This document shows, in pieces, positions 1-5,323 of a DNA stretch of 8,111 nt. The position numbers and the translations under genes were made by a program. Origin of the DNA: Candidatus Faecalibacterium faecipullorum (GTDB lineage: Bacteria; Bacillota; Clostridia; Oscillospirales; Ruminococcaceae); the NCBI GenBank assembly GCA_019118985.1, contig DWXX01000038.1:1-8111 (forward strand), in the 5' to 3' direction. Below the pieces are notes generated by a model. The model worked only from the letters and a program-made list of their open reading frames with translations, searched no databases and was not told the DNA's origin. Each line of letters starts with the position of its first letter. The first letter of the stretch is position 1.

Positions 1-1728
1 GCCATGGACGCCGGCAACCTGCTCAAGCCCATGCTGGCCCGGGGCGAGCTGCACTGCATCGGCGCCACCACCCTCGACGAGTACCGCCAGTATATCGAGA
101 AGGACCCCGCGCTGGAGCGGCGGTTCCAGCCGGTGATGGTGGACGAACCCACCGTCGAGGACACCATCTCGATCCTGCGCGGGCTGAAAGAGCGGTATGA
201 GGTGTTCCACGGCGTCAAGATCAACGACAGCGCGCTGATCGCCGCCGCCACCCTCAGCGACCGGTACATCACCGACCGCTTTCTGCCCGACAAGGCCATC
301 GACCTGGTGGACGAAGCCTGCGCCATGATCAAGACCGAGATGGACAGCATGCCCAGCGAGATGGACGACCTGGCCCACAAGATCACCCAGCTGCAGATCG
401 AGCAGGTCAGCCTGAAAAAGGAGACCGACGCCCTCAGCCAGAGCCGCCTGCGCGACATCGAGAAGGAGCTGGCCGAGCTGCAGGACAAGTTCCGCCAGAT
501 GAAGGCCCAGTGGGAAAACGAGAAGAACGCCATCAGCAAGGTGCAGGCCCTGCGCGAGCAGATCGAGCACACCAACGCCGACATTGAAAAGGCCCAGCGG
601 GAGTACGACCTGAACAAGGCCGCCGAGCTGAAATACGGCCGCCTGCCCGAGCTGCAGAAACAGCTGGCCGCCGAGGAAAAGCTGGCCGCCGAAAAGAAGG
701 AAGCGAGCCTTCTGCGGGACCGCGTCACCGACGAGGAGATCGCCCGCATCGTCGCCCGGTGGACCGGCATCCCGGTCGAAAAGCTGGTGGAGGGCGAGCG
801 GGAGAAGCTGCTGCACCTGGCCGACGTGCTGCACAAGCGGGTCATCGGGCAGGACGAGGCGGTGACCAAGGTCAGCGAGGCCATCCTGCGCAGCCGGGCC
901 GGCATCGCCAACCCCAACCGGCCCATCGGCAGCTTCCTCTTCCTTGGGCCCACCGGCGTCGGCAAGACCGAGCTGGCCAAAGCCCTGGCCGAGAGCCTGT
1001 TCGACAGCGAAAAGAACCTGGTGCGGATCGACATGACCGAGTATATGGAGAAGTTCAGCGTCAGCCGCCTGATCGGCGCGCCTCCGGGATACGTCGGCTA
1101 TGAGGAGGGCGGCCAGCTGACCGAGGCGGTCCGCCGCAAGCCCTACAGCGTGGTGCTGTTCGACGAGGTGGAGAAAGCCCACCCCGACGTATTCAACATC
1201 CTGCTGCAGGTGCTGGACGACGGCCGCATCACCGACAGCCAGGGCCGGACGGTGGATTTCAAGAACACCATCATCATCCTGACCTCCAACCTGGGCAGCG
1301 ACATCATCCTCAGCGACCTCGAACAGCGGCGGGCCACCGGCTCCAATGAGCTGAGCGACGCAGCCCGCAGCCAGATCGACGCGCTGCTGCGCTCGAAGTT
1401 CCGGCCCGAGTTCCTCAACCGGCTGGACGAGATCGTCTACTACAAGAGCCTGACCAAAGACGAGGCCCGCAAGATCGTCCGCCTGCAGCTGGAGGACCTG
1501 CGCCGCCGGATGGAGCAGGGCAAGCGCCTCGAGCTGGAGGTCACCGACGCCGCCTGCGACGCCATCCTGGACGCGGCCTACGACAGCGTCTACGGCGCGC
1601 GGCCCATCAAGCGGTTCATCCAGAGCAGGGTCGAGACCATGGTGGCCAAAGCCATCATCCGCGGCGACTTTGCCGAAGGGGCCACCCTGACGGTGGACTG
1701 GGACGGCAGCGCCTTCACCCTGCGGTAA
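1..1728 (+). CDS. clpB: ATP-dependent disaggregase ClpB, C-terminal part (5' truncated by window edge)
   Basis: Hexameric AAA+ (Hsp100) chaperone that threads aggregated proteins through its pore, working with DnaK. About 575 residues are present and the reading frame is open at base 1, so roughly the first 280-290 of the usual ~860 are missing: the N-domain and the NBD1 Walker A and B motifs. Counting Ala at bases 1-3 as residue 1, I see the NBD1 sensor-1 GATT (21-24) and arginine-finger pair ERRF (R40, R41). A charged coiled-coil middle domain (about 105-240) follows, which separates ClpB from ClpA and ClpX. Next come RWTGIPV (253-259) and NBD2, with Walker A GPTGVGKT (316-323), Walker B LFDE (D388, E389), sensor-1 N430, arginine finger R474 and sensor-2 GAR (R534). 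No motif is damaged. The start and any CtsR/HrcA heat-shock operator lie outside the window. ClpC is less likely because of the long middle domain and the ClpB-like C-terminus. Confidence 0.96.
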   Translation, partial: AMDAGNLLKPMLARGELHCIGATTLDEYRQYIEKDPALERRFQPVMVDEPTVEDTISILRGLKERYEVFHGVKINDSALIAAATLSDRYITDRFLPDKAIDLVDEACAMIKTEMDSMPSEMDDLAHKITQLQIEQVSLKKETDALSQSRLRDIEKELAELQDKFRQMKAQWENEKNAISKVQALREQIEHTNADIEKAQREYDLNKAAELKYGRLPELQKQLAAEEKLAAEKKEASLLRDRVTDEEIARIVARWTGIPVEKLVEGEREKLLHLADVLHKRVIGQDEAVTKVSEAILRSRAGIANPNRPIGSFLFLGPTGVGKTELAKALAESLFDSEKNLVRIDMTEYMEKFSVSRLIGAPPGYVGYEEGGQLTEAVRRKPYSVVLFDEVEKAHPDVFNILLQVLDDGRITDSQGRTVDFKNTIIILTSNLGSDIILSDLEQRRATGSNELSDAARSQIDALLRSKFRPEFLNRLDEIVYYKSLTKDEARKIVRLQLEDLRRRMEQGKRLELEVTDAACDAILDAAYDSVYGARPIKRFIQSRVETMVAKAIIRGDFAEGATLTVDWDGSAFTLR

Positions 1729-1740
1729 AGGCGGGGGCAA

Positions 1741-1763
1741 AAGGCGGCCAAATCGCCGCTTTC
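1741..1763 (+). terminator. Probable clpB terminator
   Basis: An 8-bp stem (1741-1748 with 1755-1762, one G-T wobble) closes a CAAATC loop 12 bases after the clpB stop. The 3' arm ends in TTT and continues CCCTT, so the U-tract is poor. The -35 box of the next promoter begins only three bases beyond it. A weak or partial intrinsic terminator is the simplest reading. Confidence 0.5.
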
Positions 1764-1765
1764 CC

Positions 1766-1794
1766 TTGCATCTGCCGGGCGAGTATGTTATCAT
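1766..1794 (+). promoter_or_regulatory. Sigma-A promoter of the corC-like gene, extended -10
   Basis: TTGCAT (1766-1771), exactly 17 bp of spacer, then TATCAT (1789-1794). A TG one base upstream of the -10 box (1786-1787) makes it an extended -10 promoter. The expected start point is near 1800-1802, which leaves a leader of about 87-100 nt before the coding region. It starts a unit separate from clpB. Confidence 0.72.
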
Positions 1795-1801
1795 AAGAAG
1801 C

Positions 1802-1850
1802 GAAATGCGCTTTCCATCGTCGGAAGCCGGCGGTGGGAAGCGCATTTTCT
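1802..1850 (+). promoter_or_regulatory. Long leader hairpin at the transcript start, possible attenuator
   Basis: Bases 1803-1823 pair with 1827-1847 without a bulge: 21 pairs closing an AAG triloop. The three non-Watson-Crick pairs (1813/1837, 1817/1833, 1820/1830) are all T on the left and G on the right. They are G-U pairs in plus-strand RNA but would be A-C mismatches on the other strand, so the structure favours a plus-strand transcript. The hairpin starts at the predicted transcription start and is followed by TTTTCTGT, so it could be an attenuator or a stabilising 5' cap. I do not recognise a known riboswitch consensus (M-box, yybP-ykoY, NiCo) and see no alternative antiterminator helix. 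Confidence 0.6.
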
Positions 1851-1887
1851 GTACGCATGACACCTTTGGACCCAAAAGAAAGTTGAG

Positions 1888-3195
1888 TTGATTGTTACTT
1901 TTATGGACGATGGCAGTATGATGATCGTCGCGGCGCTGGTGGTGCTGATCGCGCTGTCCGGCTTTTTCTCCGCTTCCGAGACGGCTTATTCCTCCCTCAA
2001 TGAGATCCGGATGAAAAGCCGCGCCGAAGCCGGGGACGCCGCCGCGGCAAAAGTCCTGGCCCTGCTTGGGCAGCGGGACAAGATCCTGTCCACCATTCTG
2101 GTGGGGGACACCATCGCGAATCTGGCGGCCGCTTCCCTGGGCGTGCTGCTGCTGATCCGCCCCATGGGGGCTCTGCGGGGCACCCTGGTCTCGGCTGTGG
2201 CGCTGGCAGCGGCCATCCTGCTGTTCGGTGAGATCGGCCCCCGCAGCCTGGCGCGCGAGATCCCCGAAAAAGTCATCACCCTCTGCCTGCCTTTGCTGCA
2301 GTGCTTCATTACCCTGCTGACCCCCCTGACCGCACTGTTCGGTCTCTGGGGACGGCTGGTCTCTCACTGTTTTCACGCCGAGGCCGAGCCGGACGCCATC
2401 ACCGAGGGCGAACTGATCACCATGGTGTCGGAAGCTGAGAGCGAAGGCGAGCTGACCGACCGCGAGGGCGAATTGATCCGCAGCGCCATCGAGTTCGACG
2501 ACGTGGAGGTGGGCGAGATCCTGACCCCCCGCGTCGACGTGGTGGGCGTCAAGGACAGCGCCCCGGCTGAAACGGTGGCCGAGGTCTTTGCCGAGTCGGG
2601 CTATTCCCGCCTGCCCGTCTACCACCACACCATCGACAACGTGGTGGGCGTGCTCCATGAAAAGGACTTTTCGCTGGCGCGGATGCGCGGGCAGGAGGGC
2701 TGGCGGCAGCTGATCACCCCCGCCCTCTTCACCACCGGCGCCACCAAGATCTCCGCCATGCTCCGCACCTTCCGGGAGGAACACCACCACATCGCCGTCG
2801 TGGTGGACGAATACGGCGGCACCGAGGGCATCGTCACCCTCGAGGACATCCTGGAAGAGCTGGTGGGCGAGATCTGGGACGAGCACGACGAGGCCGTCGA
2901 GGACTTCCGCCCCCAGAAGGACGGCAGCTGGCTGGTGTCCGGCACCGCGAGCGTCGACGACCTGTACGAGAAGCTGGACATCCCCCCACAGCAGACCGAC
3001 TCCAACACCGTCAACGGCCTGCTGCAGGACCTGACCGGCCACCTGCCCAAGGTGGGGGACGGCTTCCGCCTGGGCGATTACGCGGGGGTGGTCACCCACG
3101 CCGCCCGCCGCCGGGTCACCGAAGTGCGGCTGACCCCCCGGCCCCCGCAGGCAGCGGACGGCGCGCTCCGCCCCGCCCGCGCCGCAGCTGAATAA
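1888..3195 (+). CDS. CNNM/CorC (HlyC)-family membrane protein with CBS pair, putative Mg2+/Co2+ exporter
   Basis: Inner-membrane protein of the CNNM/CorC family, implicated in magnesium and cobalt efflux. The old 'hemolysin' label is misleading. Architecture for 435 aa: a DUF21/CNNM transmembrane domain (about 10-190) that opens with a hydrophobic helix and SGFFSASETAYSSL; a CBS pair (about 212-268 and 275-332) starting at LTPR and ending in DEYGGTEGIVTLEDILEEL; an acidic linker; and a CorC_HlyC transporter-associated domain (about 340-420). The Ala/Arg/Pro-rich tail is not conserved. The start is uncertain. TTG at 1888 has a weak purine run AAAAGAAAG (1874-1882) at suitable distance, while in-frame ATGs at 1903 and 1918 have no good ribosome site. 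All three choices keep the first membrane helix. It is transcribed alone, from its own promoter through a hairpin leader, and ends at a strong terminator. The ion cannot be told from sequence. Confidence 0.92.
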   Translation: MIVTFMDDGSMMIVAALVVLIALSGFFSASETAYSSLNEIRMKSRAEAGDAAAAKVLALLGQRDKILSTILVGDTIANLAAASLGVLLLIRPMGALRGTLVSAVALAAAILLFGEIGPRSLAREIPEKVITLCLPLLQCFITLLTPLTALFGLWGRLVSHCFHAEAEPDAITEGELITMVSEAESEGELTDREGELIRSAIEFDDVEVGEILTPRVDVVGVKDSAPAETVAEVFAESGYSRLPVYHHTIDNVVGVLHEKDFSLARMRGQEGWRQLITPALFTTGATKISAMLRTFREEHHHIAVVVDEYGGTEGIVTLEDILEELVGEIWDEHDEAVEDFRPQKDGSWLVSGTASVDDLYEKLDIPPQQTDSNTVNGLLQDLTGHLPKVGDGFRLGDYAGVVTHAARRRVTEVRLTPRPPQAADGALRPARAAAE

Positions 3196-3205
3196 GCGCA
3201 GCAAA

Positions 3206-3244
3206 GCCCCGCCGGGCGTTTCGGACGCCTGACGGGGCCTTTTT
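3206..3244 (+). terminator. Terminator between convergent genes
   Basis: GCCCCG (3206-3211) pairs with CGGGGC (3233-3238). An inner GGCGT/ACGCC helix closes on a TTCGG loop, and T5 follows (3240-3244). The T-tract overlaps the stop codon of the converging minus-strand regulator gene (3243-3245), so the 47-bp gap is almost entirely terminator. In the minus direction the tail is only CTTTGC, so it should be weaker for the regulator transcript. Confidence 0.85.
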
Positions 3245-4085
3245 ATGCCTTTTCCACATAGACGGCGATCTTGGTGATATACTCGCTCTCGTCGTGGGTG
3301 GTGAGGTAGTCATTGATGCAGAACTCGTAGGCGTCCGAGACCACCCGCAGCTGCCGCTCTTCGCACCAGGCCAATAGGCGCTGATACGAGGGGCCCTCCG
3401 ACAGGTAGTCCCCCACATGGTAGATGCAGGCCCGCCGCCCGGCCGGCAGCCGGAGGATGTTCTCGGCCCGGTTGGTCCGCTCGATGGGCAAAAAGGCGAG
3501 GGACGCCTCGGTGCAGCGGCCGGCCCGCACCCGCTCGATGGGCACCACCACCCCGCACTGAAAAAAGACCGGCAGCCCCTCGTCGAAGGAATCGGCAAAG
3601 CACTGCTTGGTGGCGATGCTGATCTCCCGCAGGGTATAGGGGGGCTGCACCGGGCGGCAGAGCAGGTACTGCTCGGGGGCGTCCTCCAGCTCGACGGGGC
3701 CGGGGGCGGGGGCGCAGTGGGCGCGGGCGGCTTCCATCTGCTCGCAGCGGCTCCTGACCCGGCTGCGGATCAGCCGCAGCTCGGCCACCTTCTGGTCGAT
3801 GACGTCCAGCTGGCGGCGCAGCATGGCAAGGCTGCTGTCGAGGTCGTAGTGCTGCATGTGGGCCCGTATCTCCTGCAGGGAGAAGCCGATCTTCTTCATG
3901 ATCAGGATGGTGTCGAGGTAGTCCAGCTGGCTGGCGCTGTAGTAGCGGTAGCCGCTGGACGGGTCCACCCACGCGGGGCGGAACAGCCCGATCTTGTCGT
4001 AAAAGATCAGGGTCTGCTTGGAGATGTGCTGGTACTTTGCCACCTCCCCGATGGAGAAGAGGTTCTCGCTGCTTGCGTTTTTCAT
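3243..4085 (-). CDS. BmrR-like MerR-family transcription regulator
   Basis: Effector-responsive transcription activator that distorts a long-spacer promoter. The 280 aa are close to BmrR (278). A winged-helix MerR domain (about 10-78) starts with SIGEVAKYQHIS, followed by TLIFYDKIGL and SSGYRYYS. The usual Arg of the T/A-L-R-Y-Y-D motif is Ile27 here. A dimerisation coiled coil covers about 80-120. A GyrI-like effector-binding domain (about 128-278) contains VVSDAYEF, whose E254 lines up with the cation-binding glutamate E253 of BmrR, and ends with a typical EYITKIAVYV strand. This suggests a lipophilic cationic ligand, by family analogy only. The start at 4085 is supported by a strong Shine-Dalgarno AAGGGGG on the minus strand (4091-4097), 5 nt away. 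It is divergent from the YitT-family gene and its start lies beside the operator, so autoregulation is likely. Confidence 0.93.
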   Translation of the reverse strand: MKNASSENLFSIGEVAKYQHISKQTLIFYDKIGLFRPAWVDPSSGYRYYSASQLDYLDTILIMKKIGFSLQEIRAHMQHYDLDSSLAMLRRQLDVIDQKVAELRLIRSRVRSRCEQMEAARAHCAPAPGPVELEDAPEQYLLCRPVQPPYTLREISIATKQCFADSFDEGLPVFFQCGVVVPIERVRAGRCTEASLAFLPIERTNRAENILRLPAGRRACIYHVGDYLSEGPSYQRLLAWCEERQLRVVSDAYEFCINDYLTTHDESEYITKIAVYVEKA

Positions 4086-4095
4086 GGCCGCCCCC

Positions 4096-4126
4096 TTGAC
4101 ACTATAGTTACTATATCCCTTATACT
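4096..4126 (+). promoter_or_regulatory. MerR-type promoter (19-bp spacer) driving the YitT-family gene
   Basis: Perfect -35 TTGACA (4096-4101), a 19-bp spacer (4102-4120) and -10 TATACT (4121-4126). Both boxes are near consensus but 2 bp too far apart for ordinary RNA polymerase binding. This is the hallmark of promoters activated by MerR-family proteins through DNA untwisting. It faces the YitT-family gene, with an expected start near 4132-4134. The -35 box overlaps the ribosome site of the divergent regulator gene by two bases. Confidence 0.85.
4103..4115. promoter_or_regulatory. Predicted MerR operator palindrome
   Basis: TATAGT (4103-4108), one central T, ACTATA (4110-4115): a perfect inverted repeat with 6-bp arms inside the 19-bp spacer, exactly where MerR-family dimers bind. 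The centre is slightly nearer the -35 side. The adjacent regulator gene is the obvious candidate to bind it. Confidence 0.8.
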
Positions 4127-4129
4127 ATG

Positions 4130-4157
4130 ATTGTACCGCAAATACCGCAAAAGACAA
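4130..4157 (-). promoter_or_regulatory. Candidate promoter of the MerR regulator gene
   Basis: Read on the minus strand: TTGTCT (4152-4157), a 16-bp spacer, TACAAT (4130-4135). The start would fall near 4123, so the operator would lie in the early transcribed region and a bound regulator could block its own transcription. The -35 match is only moderate (4 of 6). I saw no better minus-strand promoter upstream of the gene. Confidence 0.4.
4134..4151 (+). repeat. Two tandem copies of TACCGCAAA
   Basis: The 9-mer TACCGCAAA occurs at 4134-4142 and again at 4143-4151, perfectly and without a gap. It covers the first transcribed bases of the YitT-family gene and, on the other strand, the spacer of the candidate regulator promoter. 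It may be chance duplication or a second protein site. Confidence 0.6.
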
Positions 4158-4167
4158 GAGAGGTTTT

Positions 4168-4830
4168 ATGTTTCGCATCTGTAACCGCGCCCTCGCCGTG
4201 CTCTGCCGCCGCCTGCGGGAGGAACTGACCCTCCGCCGGGTGGGTCTGATCGTGCTGGGGGCCATGATCGCCAGTTTCGGCATCCACAACATCCATCAGC
4301 AGACCGGCATCACCGAGGGGGGCGTCATGGGGCTGATGCTGCTGATCGAGCACTGGCTGGGCGTCTCCCCCGCCCTCATCACCCCGGTGCTGGACTTCAC
4401 CTGCTATCTGCTGGCCTTCAAGTACCTGGGCGGGCGGTTCATCCGCATCTCGGTGGTGTCCACCCTCAGCGTCTCGCTGTTCTACAAGATCTGGGAGATG
4501 TTCCCCCCCATGCTGCCCGACCTGTCGGCTTACCCGCTGGCAGCCGCCGTCCTGGGAGCGCTGTTCGTCGGCATAGGCGTGGGCCTGATCGTCCGGCAGG
4601 GCGGCTCGAGCGGCGGCGACGACGCCCTGGCGCTGACCATCTCAAAGGTCACCCGCTGGCGTCTGGCGCGCTGTTATCTCTTCACCGACCTGGTGGTGCT
4701 GGTGCTGTCCCTCAGCTACATCCCGTTTATGCGCATCGCCTACTCCCTCATCACCGTCACCCTGTCCTCCTGGCTGATCGACCGGGTGCAGAGCTACACC
4801 CCGCGCCGCCCCGCCCGCGACCCCCGCTGA
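4168..4830 (+). CDS. Short YitT-family (DUF161) integral membrane protein
   Basis: Polytopic membrane protein of the YitT family, whose transport role is not settled. The 220 aa hold a basic N-terminus (eight Arg by residue 24, pointing to a cytoplasmic N-terminus) and about five to six hydrophobic segments (roughly 25-42, 52-64, 68-88, 94-112, 121-142, 168-206). Two related glycine motifs, GITEGGVMG (47-55) and GGSSGGDDAL (145-154), mark the two half-repeats typical of the family. Many YitT proteins are about 280 aa and carry a cytoplasmic DUF2179 domain. Here the protein ends after the last helix with a basic tail, so that domain is absent. ATG 4168 follows GAGAGG (4158-4163) by 4 nt, a short but usable spacing. 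It lies alone behind the MerR-type promoter and before a strong terminator, so it is the predicted sole target of the divergent regulator. It could also be assigned to the related YczE group. Confidence 0.85.
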   Translation: MFRICNRALAVLCRRLREELTLRRVGLIVLGAMIASFGIHNIHQQTGITEGGVMGLMLLIEHWLGVSPALITPVLDFTCYLLAFKYLGGRFIRISVVSTLSVSLFYKIWEMFPPMLPDLSAYPLAAAVLGALFVGIGVGLIVRQGGSSGGDDALALTISKVTRWRLARCYLFTDLVVLVLSLSYIPFMRIAYSLITVTLSSWLIDRVQSYTPRRPARDPR

Positions 4831-4840
4831 ACCGCGCACG

Positions 4841-4881
4841 AAAAAACACCAGGAACCAACCTGTGGTTCCTGGTGTTTTTT
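4841..4881. terminator. Perfect bidirectional terminator shared by the YitT-family gene and the tRNA-Ser pair
   Basis: Bases 4841-4858 are perfectly complementary to 4864-4881 (18 pairs) around an ACCTG loop. The stem carries A6 on its left flank and T6 on its right flank, so it works in both directions. It ends the YitT-family transcript on the plus strand. On the minus strand it starts directly at the encoded CCA end of the downstream serine tRNA gene. Confidence 0.93.
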
Positions 4882-4971
4882 GGCGGAGTAGGAGGGATTT
4901 GAACCCTCGCGCCGGTTTCCCGACCTACGCCCTTAGCAGGGGCGCCTCTTCGGCCTCTTGAGTACTACTCC
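4881..4971 (-). tRNA. tRNA-Ser, anticodon GCT
   Basis: Reads serine AGC/AGU codons. On the minus strand the acceptor arm GGAGTAG (5' end at 4971) pairs with CTACTCC (4885-4891). The anticodon stem CGCCC/GGGCG encloses CTGCTAA, giving anticodon GCT (complement at 4935-4937). A long variable arm marks this as a class II tRNA. The T-arm is GAGGG-TTCAAAT-CCCTC, the discriminator base is G, and CCA is encoded (4881-4883). It lies 35 bp downstream of the TGA serine tRNA and is probably co-transcribed with it. The terminator begins at its last base. Confidence 0.97.
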
Positions 4972-5006
4972 AGAGCAAAGTCAAATCAATGGTATTTTAT
5001 TAAAAA

Positions 5007-5094
5007 TGGCGGAGAGAGTGGGATTCGAACCCACGGTGCGTTGCCGCACGGCAGTTTTCAAGACTGCTTCCTTAAACCACTCGGACATCTCTCC
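5007..5094 (-). tRNA. tRNA-Ser, anticodon TGA
   Basis: Reads serine UCA and related UCN codons. On the minus strand the acceptor arm GGAGAGA (5' end at 5094) pairs with TCTCTCC (5011-5017). The anticodon stem GCAGT/ACTGC encloses CTTGAAA, giving anticodon TGA (complement at 5058-5060). The long variable arm is closed by GTGCG/CGCAC, the T-arm is GTGGG-TTCGAAT-CCCAC, the discriminator is G and CCA is encoded (5007-5009). It is the first gene of a two-tRNA serine unit. The AT-rich gap to the next tRNA holds no clear terminator. Confidence 0.97.
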
Positions 5095-5128
5095 TCGTGG
5101 GCACCCGCGCCGTACCGAATGCCTTATC

Positions 5129-5157
5129 ATGATACCAGTTTTGGGCACGCTTGTCAA
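5129..5157 (-). promoter_or_regulatory. Consensus promoter of the serine tRNA pair
   Basis: On the minus strand: TTGACA (5152-5157), a 17-bp spacer ending in TGG, then TATCAT (5129-5134). It is an extended -10 promoter with a perfect -35 box. The start is expected near 5122, about 28 bases upstream of the first tRNA. It is divergent from the lacZ promoter, with 73 bp between the two -35 boxes. Confidence 0.85.
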
Positions 5158-5204
5158 GGGTGAATTTTGAAAAAAGCGCCCCTTGCGCGGCCCGCACAAC
5201 AATC

Positions 5205-5269
5205 CTCTATCCGGGTGACGGATTTTTGCGTTGACAGCGCCGCGGCGGGACAGTACAATTTGGATAGAG
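5205..5269. repeat. Inverted and direct repeats bracketing the lacZ promoter (candidate operator sites)
   Basis: CTCTATCC (5205-5212) and GGATAGAG (5262-5269) are perfect 8-bp inverted repeats with centres 57 bp apart, one on each side of the promoter. In addition TTTTTGCG is directly repeated at 5223-5230 and 5270-5277, in both cases shortly after a GGAT (5220-5223 and 5262-5265). The right copies cover the expected transcription start. No regulator gene lies nearby in the window. Confidence 0.45.
5231..5259 (+). promoter_or_regulatory. Sigma-A promoter of the beta-galactosidase gene
   Basis: Perfect -35 TTGACA (5231-5236), 17-bp spacer, -10 TACAAT (5254-5259). The start is expected near 5265-5267, giving a leader of about 58 nt. 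The spacer contains the self-complementary 10-mer CGCCGCGGCG (5238-5247). I see no clear catabolite-repression (cre) site. Confidence 0.85.
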
Positions 5270-5308
5270 TTTTTGCGCATCACGCGCCTGATTTTGCATG
5301 ATTTCTGC

Positions 5309-5315
5309 AAGGAGG
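5309..5315 (+). promoter_or_regulatory. Strong ribosome binding site of lacZ
   Basis: AAGGAGG, 8 nt before the ATG at 5324, fixes the start codon. The arms TTGCA (5294-5298) and TGCAA (5306-5310) form a small inverted repeat that touches the first two bases of this site. The hairpin is too short to be persuasive as a control element. Confidence 0.9.
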
Positions 5316-5323
5316 TCATTTCC

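Noticed and set aside
759..1418. Smaller frames on both strands within clpB
   Set aside because: They are alternate-frame shadows of intact NBD2 coding sequence; the clpB frame carries all motifs.
1795..1887. Known metal riboswitch (M-box, yybP-ykoY, NiCo) in the corC-like leader
   Set aside because: The leader is too short and lacks the conserved sequence blocks of these classes; only the single long hairpin is visible.
3417..4130. Plus-strand 237-codon frame opposite the MerR regulator
   Set aside because: It is a shadow frame of the GC-rich regulator gene with low-complexity Gly/Ala/Leu/His content and no domain. It would also run through the operator region.
4120..4353. Minus-strand 77-codon frame opposite the start of the YitT-family gene
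   Set aside because: It lies antisense to a clear membrane protein, has no homology I recognise and no ribosome site, and its 3' end crosses the divergent promoter region.
4958..5170. Plus-strand 70-codon frame containing AERVGFEPTVRCRTAVF
   Set aside because: This is the well-known false protein produced by translating across a serine tRNA gene. It is fully explained by the two minus-strand tRNAs and the tRNA promoter.
5170..5190. GCGC hairpin with a T-run on the minus strand, possible terminator
   Set aside because: The stem is only 4 bp and no minus-strand gene lies upstream of it within the window that would need termination.
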